From Flavobacterium restrictum (GTDB lineage: Bacteria; Bacteroidota; Bacteroidia; Flavobacteriales; Flavobacteriaceae), in NCBI RefSeq assembly GCF_007097245.1, contig NZ_VJZT01000001.1, positions 1 to 64,000 on the forward strand: DNA of 64,000 nt, in the 5' to 3' direction. The translations under genes and the position numbers were made by a program. Below, piece by piece: positions 1 to 8,681 of this stretch. Positions within the stretch are counted from its first letter, which is position 1. Each line of letters opens with the position of its first letter. A model generated the notes under the pieces. That model did no database searches. It was given only the letters and a program-made list of their open reading frames with translations, and was not told the origin of the DNA.

Positions 1-129
1 TAAATTACCTGACATAAAAACTGCTTAATATATTGATTATTAAGCGTTAATGTAGTTATATTATATTTAATTAACAAGTTTTTTAGTACTTATTTTTATG
101 CAATATGATGCGTTTGCCCTGTCTATTTT

Positions 130-1065
130 ATGATCCTTTTATTCTTTGTGTTCGTTTCCAAAGTTAATGGGCAAGAGTTCAACTACAATACTAGTCAAGA
201 GGCAACAACTCTTGAAGTATACAATTATGTAACAAAAGGCTTGGAAATCCAAATGAAAAGTGGGCTCGATATGAAAAGAGGTTACTTTTTATGGGACAAG
301 TTGATTCGCAATACAAATTCTACTGATGGTAAAAGAGAAGTTGAATTTAAAGCACTCGTTATTGAGAGTAACTACAAAGTATGTGCATGGGTAATGATAT
401 ACAAAAATATTGAAGGTAAAACAAAATATTTCTGTATCCCTACACAAGAATCTTCAAAAGAAATTTGGGATAAGTGTTTTATTGATTTGCGAGACACAAA
501 TTTGCAGACAACAGCTTATCTTCCGATTACTTGGGCAATGATGAATTTAATTGGACAACTTACTAATGATTATAATAATGTCTGTTTTTCAAAAGGCTCT
601 ATGGTATTAACCCAGAATATGCAATACAAAACAATTGAAACTATTACCAATGAAGATACATTAGTGGTTTATGACAATATTAGAAAGAAACTAACTACGT
701 CTAAAGTTAAAAAATTAGTTACACATGATGAAAGTAAATATGAAGTCTATAAAATAACATTCACTCAAAAAGAGGAGCTTTATGCTGATAATTCCGAAAC
801 CTTTTCAAATCCATCTATAATAGATGGTAAAAAAGTAATTGAAGCAACTGCAAATCATCCTATTTTGACAAATAATGGTATTAAGAGAATTGACGAATTG
901 GAATATGGTAATGAGGTTTTAGTTGTGAATACTCTAGGCGAAACTTTAACATATATTGTATCGAATATTCAAAAAAACTACCGAAAAGTAGATTCAGTTT
1001 ATAATGTTATACTTGAAAATGGTAATACTTTTGTTGTAGATGGAGTCATTGTTTCTACCAAATAA
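130..1065 (+). CDS. Secreted protein with C-terminal Hint (hedgehog/intein) domain
   Basis: 311 aa. A hydrophobic N-terminus ending in VNGQ (residues 1-15) looks like a signal peptide. Residues 16-151 form an N-terminal domain I do not recognise. Residues 152-311 read as a Hint autoprocessing domain: nucleophile Cys152 opens a block-A-like stretch (CFSKGSMVLT), block B has the TxxH motif (Thr240, His243 in ATANHPIL), and the end VYNVILENGNTFVVDGVIV resembles block F. There is no C-terminal His-Asn and no C-extein, so it cannot splice like an intein; the layout is that of Hedgehog proteins (signal, ligand domain, Hint). By family knowledge the Cys would make a thioester and cleave or transfer the N-terminal domain; the acceptor is unknown. 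The ATG at 130 is the first possible start after an in-frame stop at 106. A terminator follows. Composition is more AT-rich than the next gene, suggesting accessory DNA. Confidence 0.72.
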   Translation: MILLFFVFVSKVNGQEFNYNTSQEATTLEVYNYVTKGLEIQMKSGLDMKRGYFLWDKLIRNTNSTDGKREVEFKALVIESNYKVCAWVMIYKNIEGKTKYFCIPTQESSKEIWDKCFIDLRDTNLQTTAYLPITWAMMNLIGQLTNDYNNVCFSKGSMVLTQNMQYKTIETITNEDTLVVYDNIRKKLTTSKVKKLVTHDESKYEVYKITFTQKEELYADNSETFSNPSIIDGKKVIEATANHPILTNNGIKRIDELEYGNEVLVVNTLGETLTYIVSNIQKNYRKVDSVYNVILENGNTFVVDGVIVSTK

Positions 1066-1178
1066 GTTCTTTTCAAAACAGTTAGACTTTTCTTTAAGAT
1101 TTTGTTTAGTAATGAAAGTAACTTTAATATCTACTATCAACAAGTTACAACATAATAAAAATTATGAGAGCGAATACC

Positions 1179-1203
1179 AAGAGGATGTGTAATCCTCTTT
1201 TTT
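1179..1203 (+). terminator. Rho-independent terminator after the Hint gene
   Basis: An 8-bp perfect stem (1179-1186 with 1192-1199) and 5-nt loop are followed by a run of T. The rest of the 392-bp gap 1066-1457 holds no credible gene. Confidence 0.75.
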
Positions 1204-1430
1204 ATGGAGTAATTTTTCTTTGTGTAGTTAAAAACACCTTTTATTGACTGATTTTTGCAAGTAACTATTCCCATTTTCTACTAGTTTTTCAAAATAGTAA
1301 TTAGTCTATGTTTTAAAATATAATTTCTAAAATGTAATTGTCTCACAACTTTAAAATACGTCCTTTTATTTTTTATAAAAAAGTCCACTTTTGATTCGGT
1401 TTTAATCCTACTTTCTAATTCTTAAATTCT

Positions 1431-1438
1431 TATTTTTG
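1431..1438 (+). promoter_or_regulatory. Candidate -7 box (TATTTTTG) for the UvrD-like helicase gene
   Basis: Matches the Bacteroidota -7 consensus TAnnTTTG, 19 bp before the ATG at 1458. No TTG -33 element lies at the usual distance, so support is partial. Confidence 0.4.
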
Positions 1439-1457
1439 CAATCAATAGAAATTATTC

Positions 1458-3794
1458 ATGCAAAAATACATAGAACAACTCAACGAAGCTCAACGAGAAC
1501 CCGTTTTACAAAAGGATGGCCCCATGATTATTATTGCGGGTGCAGGTTCTGGAAAAACAAGAGTTTTGACCATTCGAATTGCCTATTTGATGAGCCAAGG
1601 CGTGGATTCGTTTAGCATTTTGTCGCTTACATTTACCAATAAAGCAGCAAGAGAAATGAAAAAACGAATTTCGGATATCGTGGGGGCGAGTGAAGCCAAA
1701 AACCTTTGGATGGGGACTTTTCACTCGGTTTTTGCCCGAATTCTTCGTTCGGAAGCGGATCATTTGGGGTATCCTTCTAATTTTACGATTTATGATTCAC
1801 AGGATTCCTTGCGTTGTATTTCGGGGATTATCAAGGAGATGCAATTGGATCGGGATGTGTACAAACCCAAGCAGGTGTTGAGCAGAATTTCGAGTTACAA
1901 AAACAGCTTGATTACCGTAAAAGCCTATTTCAATAATCCCGAATTGCAAGAGGCGGATGCCATGGCCAAAAAACCACGATTGGGCGAAATTTATCAGAAT
2001 TATGTCGATAAATGTTTCAAATCTGGTGCGATGGATTTTGATGATTTACTATTGAAAACCAATGAATTACTAACTCGTTTCCCTGAAGTTTTGGCCAAAT
2101 ACCAAAATCGTTTTCGGTACATTCTGGTGGATGAGTACCAAGATACGAATCACTCCCAATACTTGATTGTAAGGGCTTTATCCGATAAGTTTCAGAACAT
2201 TTGTGTCGTAGGCGATGATGCTCAAAGTATTTATGCGTTTCGTGGGGCAAATATCAATAATATCTTGAATTTCCAGAAAGATTATGAGGGTGTAAAAACC
2301 TTTCGATTGGAACAAAATTACCGTTCGACCAAGAATATTGTCGAAGCCGCCAACACGATTATCGATAAAAATAAAATAAAACTGGATAAAATTGTTTGGA
2401 CTGCCAATGATTTTGGCCCCAAAATAAAAGTACACCGCAGCATGACCGACAGCGAGGAAGGCAGGTTTGTAGCCAGTACCATTTGGGAACAAAAAATGCA
2501 AAACCAGTTGCACAACGGTGCTTTTGCCATTTTGTACCGCACCAATGCCCAATCTCGTGCCATGGAGGATGCGTTGCGCAAACGCGATATACCGTATCGG
2601 ATTTATGGCGGGTTGTCTTTTTACCAAAGAAAAGAAATTAAAGATGTGTTGTGTTATTTGCGATTGGTCATCAACCCCAAGGATGAGGAAGCTTTGGTAC
2701 GTGTGATTAATTATCCCGCAAGAGGAATTGGCGATACGACCGTAGAGAAATTGACCATTGCTGCCAATCATTACAAGCGTTCGATTTGGGAAGTGATGCA
2801 AAATATTGACAAAATAGATTTGAAACTCAATGCGGGAACCAAAAATAAACTCGAAGATTTCGTGACCATGATTCAGAGTTTTCAGGTCATAAACGAAAAT
2901 CAGGATGCGTTTTATATCACCGATTATGTAGCCAAAAAAACAGGATTGGTACAAGAATTAAAAAAAGATGCCACGCCCGAGGGAATGGCGAAAATCCAAA
3001 ATATTGAGGAATTATTAAACGGAATCAAAGATTTTACCGAGGGGCAAAAAGAAATTGATGGCGCAAGAGGTGCCTTGTCCGAATTTATGGAAGATGTGGC
3101 GTTAGCTACGGATTTAGACAAAGACACGTCCGATGAAGATCGAGTGGCATTAATGACGATTCACTTGGCCAAAGGGCTCGAATTTCCACACGTTTTTGTG
3201 GTAGGAATGGAGGAAGATTTGTTCCCGAGTGCCATGAGTATGAGCACCCGTAGCGAACTTGAGGAGGAACGCCGCTTGTTTTATGTTGCCTTGACTCGTG
3301 CCGAGCATCAGGCGTACCTCACGTATGCGCAGTCCCGCTACCGTTGGGGAAAATTGACGGATAGCGAACCCTCCCGATTTATAGAGGAAATAGACGGGCA
3401 ATACCTAGAATACCTCACTCCCGAGGAAAATAATTACCGCTACAAACCCATGATTGATAGTGATATTTTTGGCGATGTAGATAAATCCAAGTTGCGTTTG
3501 GCAAAGCCAATAGGAGGAACGCCACCAAGTGCTTCCACCTCCGAAGGTGGGGTACGACCAGACAGTACTATCCGAAAATTAAAACCGGTTGCCAGTAATG
3601 GTGCGTCTGGCAATGCCAATTTATTTGACAATAAACTAGTTGCTGGAAATCTAGTCATGCACGAGCGTTTTGGCAAAGGAGAAGTCATCAATATGGAAGG
3701 AATTGGCGCAGATAAAAAAGCCGAAATCAAATTTGAAGTAGGCGGCATTAAGAAATTGCTTTTGCGTTTTGCGAAATTGGATATAATTGGGTGA
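1458..3794 (+). CDS. uvrD: ATP-dependent DNA helicase, UvrD/PcrA family (SF1A)
   Basis: 778 aa, normal for the family. 3'-5' helicase of nucleotide-excision and mismatch repair and replication-fork maintenance. Visible motifs: Walker A AGAGSGKT (27-34), motif Ia TFTNKAA (58-64), motif II DEYQDTN (225-231), motif III VGDDAQSIYAFRGA (251-264), then late motifs including TIHLAKGLEF and the VALTRA stretch. The C-terminus (about 728-778, HERFGKGEVINMEG) is the PcrA-type Tudor-like RNA-polymerase-binding domain, so a PcrA-like name is equally good. Residues about 685-701 (PPSASTSEGGVRP) sit in the variable linker and are encoded by a GC-richer palindromic stretch that looks inserted. It stands alone, with short gaps to its neighbours. 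Confidence 0.93.
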   Translation: MQKYIEQLNEAQREPVLQKDGPMIIIAGAGSGKTRVLTIRIAYLMSQGVDSFSILSLTFTNKAAREMKKRISDIVGASEAKNLWMGTFHSVFARILRSEADHLGYPSNFTIYDSQDSLRCISGIIKEMQLDRDVYKPKQVLSRISSYKNSLITVKAYFNNPELQEADAMAKKPRLGEIYQNYVDKCFKSGAMDFDDLLLKTNELLTRFPEVLAKYQNRFRYILVDEYQDTNHSQYLIVRALSDKFQNICVVGDDAQSIYAFRGANINNILNFQKDYEGVKTFRLEQNYRSTKNIVEAANTIIDKNKIKLDKIVWTANDFGPKIKVHRSMTDSEEGRFVASTIWEQKMQNQLHNGAFAILYRTNAQSRAMEDALRKRDIPYRIYGGLSFYQRKEIKDVLCYLRLVINPKDEEALVRVINYPARGIGDTTVEKLTIAANHYKRSIWEVMQNIDKIDLKLNAGTKNKLEDFVTMIQSFQVINENQDAFYITDYVAKKTGLVQELKKDATPEGMAKIQNIEELLNGIKDFTEGQKEIDGARGALSEFMEDVALATDLDKDTSDEDRVALMTIHLAKGLEFPHVFVVGMEEDLFPSAMSMSTRSELEEERRLFYVALTRAEHQAYLTYAQSRYRWGKLTDSEPSRFIEEIDGQYLEYLTPEENNYRYKPMIDSDIFGDVDKSKLRLAKPIGGTPPSASTSEGGVRPDSTIRKLKPVASNGASGNANLFDNKLVAGNLVMHERFGKGEVINMEGIGADKKAEIKFEVGGIKKLLLRFAKLDIIG
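3512..3558 (+). repeat. Palindromic repeat-like insert kept in frame inside the helicase gene
   Basis: A GC-richer stretch containing the hairpin CCACCT-ccga-AGGTGG (3535-3550) that encodes Pro/Ser/Thr/Gly-rich residues in the linker before the C-terminal domain. It reads like a dispersed repeat inserted in frame; that is inferred from composition and symmetry, since no homolog alignment was possible. Confidence 0.4.
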
Positions 3795-3855
3795 TTGTTA
3801 ATGCATTAAAACACGGATTTTTTTATCTTTTTTCTATTCTCTTTATTTAAAAAAA

Positions 3856-4476
3856 ATGGCACAATTTATAAAAATATACAACGACAAGCCCAACGAAGCC
3901 GCTATTGCAAAAGTAGTAAAGGTGTTAAAAGACGGCGGATTAGTCATTTATCCCACCGATACTGTTTATGGTTTGGGGTGTGATATCACCAATACCAAAG
4001 CTTTGGAACGCATTGCCAAAATAAAAGGAATCAAACTCGACAAAGCCAATTTCTCTTTTATTTGTCATGATTTAAGTAATTTGTCGGATTATGTGCGGCA
4101 AATAGATACGGCAACTTTTAAGATTTTAAAAAGAGCTTTACCAGGGCCTTATACCTTTATCTTGCCTGGAAATAATAACCTCCCAAAGGAGTTCAAGAAG
4201 AAAACTACTGTGGGAATCCGAGTTCCTGATAACGCAATTGCTCTAGAAATCGTACGGCAATTGGGCAATCCTATCGTTTCTACCTCGATTCACGATGAGG
4301 ATGACGTGATTGAATACACCACAGACCCCGAACTTATTTTTGAGAAATGGCAAAACCTAGTTGACCTCGTAATTGATGGCGGTTATGGCGATAATATGGG
4401 TTCTACCATTATCGATTTGTCAGGCGATGAGATTGTTGTGGTGCGGGAAGGAAAGGGTAGTATAGACATACTTTAG
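3856..4476 (+). CDS. YrdC/Sua5/YciO-family protein (threonylcarbamoyl-AMP synthase-like)
   Basis: 206 aa. The N-terminal IYPTDTVYGLGCD (32-43) is the hallmark of the YrdC fold, and later segments (LPGPYTFILP, TVGIRVPDN, PIVSTSIH) follow the family order. TsaC/Sua5 makes L-threonylcarbamoyl-AMP from Thr, bicarbonate and ATP for the tRNA t6A modification. The STSIH segment in place of the usual STSAN-type sequence points to the YciO subgroup, whose role in t6A formation is less certain, so no tsaC symbol is given. It lies 61 bp after the helicase gene and 89 bp before the ABC exporter, all on the plus strand. Confidence 0.85.
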   Translation: MAQFIKIYNDKPNEAAIAKVVKVLKDGGLVIYPTDTVYGLGCDITNTKALERIAKIKGIKLDKANFSFICHDLSNLSDYVRQIDTATFKILKRALPGPYTFILPGNNNLPKEFKKKTTVGIRVPDNAIALEIVRQLGNPIVSTSIHDEDDVIEYTTDPELIFEKWQNLVDLVIDGGYGDNMGSTIIDLSGDEIVVVREGKGSIDIL

Positions 4477-4565
4477 TTTTTCAGGAATACCGAATTTCAT
4501 TTTTAGTAAATGCAAAACTTGCGTTCCATTGTTGTAAATTTGCTTTTTTAATTTTAAAACAGACT

Positions 4566-6320
4566 ATGAAAATATTATATACGTATATCAAAGTACACAA
4601 ACGATTGTTGTTTTTGGCACTTTTTTTGGCAGCTATCAACCAATGTTTCTCCTTATCGGATTCGATTATTATAGGTAAATTACTGAATCAGTGCGGTGTA
4701 GGAGTCGCTACTTTCAATCATAATTATGCTGCTTTTACCAAAGCCGTTGCTGGCTGGTTGGGTTTATCACTTGCTGCGGCGATGTTATCTCGAGTTGCCA
4801 AAAATTTCCAAGATTATTTTACCAATATTATCATTCAAAGAACAGGTGCCCAAATGTACACCGAAGGTATTCAAAAAGCCTTGCAGTTGCCTTACCAAGA
4901 CTTTGAAGACCAACGCAGTGGCGAAACATTAGGCAAGCTTCAAAAAGTAAAAATTGATTGCGAAAAGTTTATCACATTGGCCATTTCAATGGTTTTTCAA
5001 ACGCTGATTGGGATTACATTTGTGGTGGTTTATGCCATAAATATCCACTGGTTATTGGGTCCTATTTTTCTAGCAACCGTTCCGGTTATTGCATTTATCA
5101 GTTCTTTTTTGGGAAAAAAAATAAAAAAAGTTTCTCGAGAAATCCTTGGCGAAACCACTGCTTTGGCTGGTGCTACCACAGAATCCTTACGTAATATTGA
5201 ACTCGTAAAAAGTTTGGGATTGACCGAGCAAGAAGTCAACCGCTTGAATAGTACGACCACAAAAATATTAGGACTTGAATTAAAGAAAGTACGTTTTATT
5301 CGTTCGTTGAGTTTTGTACAAGGAACAACCGTACATTTTATGCGAACAGGTTTGGTTTTTGCCTTGTATATGTTTATTTTTCAAGGAATTATAAAACCAG
5401 GTGATTTGATTACACTGATGTTTTTCTCTTTCTTTTTGTTTAATCCGTTGCAAGAATTGGGGAATGTTATCGCTACTTACAACGAGACGAAAGCTTCGAT
5501 GGATAATTTTAGCGATTTGATGCACTCCAAAAGTGAGGAGAAACCCTTGCATCCCGAAACAATGGGATTCATCAATAATTTGCGATTTTCTAACATTTCA
5601 TTCAAGCACCAAACGGCTTCGACTTATGCTGTAAAAGACATTTCTTTTGAAGCCAAAGCTGGCGAAACAATTGCCTTTGTTGGGCCTTCGGGAAGTGGTA
5701 AAACTACTTTGGTCAAAATGCTAGTTGGGTTGTACACACCCGAGGAAGGGACAATTTTTTATAATGAAATCAATGCCAAAGAGATTGATTTGACCGAGTT
5801 GCGACAACAATTAGGCTTTGTAACCCAAGATGCACAATTGTTTTCGGGGACTATAAAGGACAATTTACTATTTGTAAAACCCAATGCAACCGATGCCGAA
5901 ATAAATGACGTGTTGCAAAAATCGGCTTGCCAAAATTTATTAGAACGTGCCGAAAATGGTTTGAATACTACTATTGGCGAGGGCGGAATTAAAGTTTCGG
6001 GAGGCGAGAAACAACGCTTATCTATAGCGAGAGCTTTGTTAAGAAGTCCGAGATTGCTTATTTTTGATGAAGCCACATCAGCATTAGATTCCATCACCGA
6101 AGAGGAAATTACACAAACCATTCGCAGTATTTCGTCCAAGCAAGACCAAATTACGGTATTGATTGCCCACCGTTTATCGACCATTATGCACGCTGATAGA
6201 ATTTATGTTTTGGAGCAAGGTACTATCATTGAGGAAGGCAAACACCAAGATTTATTGAACGAAAAAGGCTTGTATTACGCCATGTGGCGACAACAAATTG
6301 GGGAGCGAAAAACAGTTTAG
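4566..6320 (+). CDS. ABC exporter, fused permease and ATPase (MsbA/MDR type)
   Basis: 584 aa half-transporter that should work as a homodimer in the inner membrane. Residues about 1-320 hold the six-helix transmembrane domain; the nucleotide-binding domain follows with Walker A GPSGSGKT (about 373-380), Q-loop FVTQDAQLF, signature VSGGEKQ (about 477-483), Walker B LLIFDEATSALD and H-loop IAHRLST. The substrate cannot be read from sequence; MsbA-like lipid-A/phospholipid flipping and drug export are both possible. A strong terminator shared with the convergent gene lies just downstream. Confidence 0.9.
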   Translation: MKILYTYIKVHKRLLFLALFLAAINQCFSLSDSIIIGKLLNQCGVGVATFNHNYAAFTKAVAGWLGLSLAAAMLSRVAKNFQDYFTNIIIQRTGAQMYTEGIQKALQLPYQDFEDQRSGETLGKLQKVKIDCEKFITLAISMVFQTLIGITFVVVYAINIHWLLGPIFLATVPVIAFISSFLGKKIKKVSREILGETTALAGATTESLRNIELVKSLGLTEQEVNRLNSTTTKILGLELKKVRFIRSLSFVQGTTVHFMRTGLVFALYMFIFQGIIKPGDLITLMFFSFFLFNPLQELGNVIATYNETKASMDNFSDLMHSKSEEKPLHPETMGFINNLRFSNISFKHQTASTYAVKDISFEAKAGETIAFVGPSGSGKTTLVKMLVGLYTPEEGTIFYNEINAKEIDLTELRQQLGFVTQDAQLFSGTIKDNLLFVKPNATDAEINDVLQKSACQNLLERAENGLNTTIGEGGIKVSGGEKQRLSIARALLRSPRLLIFDEATSALDSITEEEITQTIRSISSKQDQITVLIAHRLSTIMHADRIYVLEQGTIIEEGKHQDLLNEKGLYYAMWRQQIGERKTV

Positions 6321-6340
6321 TCCTTTCTAAAAAGCAAAAA

Positions 6341-6378
6341 AAGCCGCAATTGTAGGTTACAATTGCGGCTTTTTTTTG
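6341..6378. terminator. Bidirectional terminator between the ABC exporter and the DUF6515 gene
   Basis: A perfect 14-bp stem (6341-6354 with 6358-6371) with a 3-nt loop, T-rich on the plus side and A-rich on the other, between convergent genes. Confidence 0.88.
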
Positions 6379-6392
6379 TAAATAAATTATAT

Positions 6393-7355
6393 TTAGTTTT
6401 TATCCTCTTCGACCATTGCAATTTCATATTTGCTTTGTCCATCTACTTGAACTGGTTGGTAATAGGTTTCTCCAAATTTTACATAAGTAATGGTTCCAAT
6501 TTTTACTTCTTTGCCGCCTTCAGGTAATTTATCTACAATTGTTCCAGCAGTAGGCGGAACAACCGTATACCCACCATCTGATTTTTCGTAATACGTTCCA
6601 CCGTAGTAGTAATTATTTACAGTGCCCGTATTTACTGTTTCTGCTCCATCTGGAATAGTTACTATTGTACCACCAACGGGGGCTGCAACTACATTGTATC
6701 CTGAACTTGATGGTGAATACCACACACCTTGGTCATAATGGTATTGATTGCTTTCGACACTTACTATAATGGCTGTTACTGCCAATGTAGTTACAAAAAA
6801 TCCCCACGGATGCCAAACTGGTCCCCAATAAAAAGGACGGTATGGATGGTAATAATACGGATGATAGCAGTTGTAGCGGTACCCACCGTAGCGGTAAGGA
6901 GGACGGCTGTAGGGACGGTTGTAATTGTTATGTCGAACAACAGTATTTCGATTATTTCGAATGTTGATGTCTTTACTCTTGTCAATATTTATGTTGACAT
7001 TATTATTGTTGCCATTCCCAATTTTATTGTGGTTCCCAATTTTTTTATCATCACCAACTCTATTAGGCTTGTTTACGTCTCTTGAAGGGCGATTTCTATC
7101 AGTAGTAGCATTATTTACTCGATCTCTAGTCACTCTATTATTGCCTGTATTAGCAGTTGCGGGTCTTCTGTTTGGGGTTGCAGTTGGTCTTGAAACTTGT
7201 TGCCGACTGGGTCTAGAAACCGAATTTCGGGAAGGAGCTGATCCACCACCATTGCCTCTTCTGTTTTGTGCACTTATATCCAATTGGATAAAAAGAAATG
7301 CAATCATCATGCAAAGGACGATTACATGATTTTTGGTTTTAATTAAATTTTTCAT
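6393..7355 (-). CDS. DUF6515-family secreted/envelope protein
   Basis: 320 aa. A signal sequence ends near ISAQ (about residue 30). Next comes a long Arg/Asn/Ser/Pro-rich low-complexity region (about 32-150), a Tyr/His/Pro/Trp-rich stretch (YYHPYRPFYWGPVWHPWG), a single hydrophobic segment (FFVTTLAVTAIIVSV) and a C-terminal domain with two related halves carrying GGTIVTIPDGAE and AGTIVDKLPEGGK and the motif GTxxYxxxGxTYY. That arrangement matches DUF6515 proteins of Bacteroidota, whose function is unknown. The low-complexity part is intrinsically disordered and probably spans the periplasm or contacts the wall. Confidence 0.72.
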   Translation of the reverse strand: MKNLIKTKNHVIVLCMMIAFLFIQLDISAQNRRGNGGGSAPSRNSVSRPSRQQVSRPTATPNRRPATANTGNNRVTRDRVNNATTDRNRPSRDVNKPNRVGDDKKIGNHNKIGNGNNNNVNINIDKSKDINIRNNRNTVVRHNNYNRPYSRPPYRYGGYRYNCYHPYYYHPYRPFYWGPVWHPWGFFVTTLAVTAIIVSVESNQYHYDQGVWYSPSSSGYNVVAAPVGGTIVTIPDGAETVNTGTVNNYYYGGTYYEKSDGGYTVVPPTAGTIVDKLPEGGKEVKIGTITYVKFGETYYQPVQVDGQSKYEIAMVEEDKN

Positions 7356-7637
7356 GTACTGTGATTTAGTTTTAGATATTAAAATTAAATTATTTTGGTC
7401 ATTAATTGATAGCTTGCTTTATTTTTTTTCAAAAAAAGCAAAACAATTTTGAAGTTATTAAGAGTAGTTTCGATTAAATCTAGAACTAGTAACATAAAAA
7501 AAGTGTGCCTTCAATTAATAATTCACTTAAAGAATAACATGAAGGCATTTTATAAAAGTAGAAATAATTAAAAGGGTTTGTTTTTTTTTGTAATTTTAAT
7601 TAAGTTTTTTTAATAATCATTCCAATAATTTTGTGTC

Positions 7638-8594
7638 ATGAATAAAAAAATTATAATTTCTACGGTATTGCTCCTTTTTTTTAAATTTTCTTACGGACAA
7701 ATTACTTCTCATTCAAATAGGAATGACGACAAAAATCATTTTGATAGTGCAAAATTGAGTTATAATTTTGAGAAAAATGTATTTGTTAATAATGAAGTTA
7801 TCACATTAAAAAAAGATAAAGTTGAACGTGATGTACCTTGGTTTGTGGAGCGATTCAAAATTGCAGCGGGCTTCTACGAAGCACTAAATAATACCAATAT
7901 CAGTTTAGGGAATAGCTCTGGATCTATAGGAACTGGAGTAGATTTTGAAAGCGATTTAGGGTTTAGTAAATACTCACCAACCTTTCTGGCTGGGATTGAT
8001 TGGAGGTCAACAAGTAGATCTAAATTTACTTTAAACTATTATAATCTCCACAGAAATGCCAATTATCGCCTTCAAAAATCAATTAATTTTGGAGATAATA
8101 CCTACGAAATTGATGCTAAAGTAAATTCTTATTTTAATACCTCAATCTTTCGTTTTTCCTATGGTTATGCCCTGATCAGTAAACCCGATTACGAATTGGG
8201 ATTATCAATAGGTACACATATAGTAGGAGCCAAAGCAGGAATTTCATTAGCAGATTCAAATATATCAATAAAAACAAGTGATGATTTTGGTTTTACGGCA
8301 CCACTGCCAGACTTTGGTATTTGGGGCGGATATGCTTTTAGTAACCGTTTTGCATTTAATGGTGAGTTTAACTATTTTGCGCTAAAAATTAATGATATCA
8401 AAGGAACAATTCTGGGTTTTGATGGAGCATTTACTTATAAAGTGTTAGAAAATTTAGATTTATCTTCGGGTTTAACTGGTTTTAATTTCAAGGTTGATGC
8501 CATAAAAGATCATTTAAATGGGGATTTTAAATGGGGCAATAATGGTATCTTTTTTAAAGTATCCTATTCTTTTGGAAAAAACAAATGGCATTAA
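7638..8594 (+). CDS. Putative outer-membrane beta-barrel protein
   Basis: 318 aa. A signal peptide (residues 1-20, ends FSYGQ) is followed by a polar linker. From about residue 70 there are alternating hydrophobic/polar strands rich in Gly, Tyr and Phe (FRFSYGYALIS, FGIWGGYAFSNRFAFNGEFNYFAL), ending in an aromatic strand (GIFFKVSYSF), as expected for a small outer-membrane barrel. No specific family is recognised. It is divergent from the DUF6515 gene (282 bp between starts) and ends at a strong terminator. Confidence 0.68.
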   Translation: MNKKIIISTVLLLFFKFSYGQITSHSNRNDDKNHFDSAKLSYNFEKNVFVNNEVITLKKDKVERDVPWFVERFKIAAGFYEALNNTNISLGNSSGSIGTGVDFESDLGFSKYSPTFLAGIDWRSTSRSKFTLNYYNLHRNANYRLQKSINFGDNTYEIDAKVNSYFNTSIFRFSYGYALISKPDYELGLSIGTHIVGAKAGISLADSNISIKTSDDFGFTAPLPDFGIWGGYAFSNRFAFNGEFNYFALKINDIKGTILGFDGAFTYKVLENLDLSSGLTGFNFKVDAIKDHLNGDFKWGNNGIFFKVSYSFGKNKWH

Positions 8595-8601
8595 TTTAAT
8601 A

Positions 8602-8642
8602 AAAAAAGCCGTTTCTAAAGATTTTAGAAACGGCTTTTTTTT
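8602..8642. terminator. Bidirectional terminator between two convergent envelope genes
   Basis: A long perfect stem of about 18 bp (8602-8619 with 8623-8640) with a 3-nt loop and flanking T/A tracts. Confidence 0.88.
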
Positions 8643-8681
8643 AGTACTACAAAAATTTTACTTTTTGAAACAATGCTTTGT

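Noticed and set aside
152-1065. Intein or diversity-type toxin reading of the Hint protein
   Set aside because: There is no C-extein, no terminal Asn and no downstream toxin or immunity gene. A free-standing Hedgehog-like layout fits better.
1164-1247. 27-codon open frame after the Hint gene
   Set aside because: It spans the terminator hairpin, has no ribosome-binding or conservation signal, and is best explained by chance.
6729-7329. Two hydrophobic plus-strand open frames of more than 110 codons
   Set aside because: They lie fully antisense to the low-complexity part of the DUF6515 gene, whose skewed codons keep several frames open.
7626-7633. TAATTTTG as promoter of the gene at 7638
   Set aside because: It ends only 4 bp before the ATG, which would leave practically no leader, so it is probably chance in AT-rich DNA.
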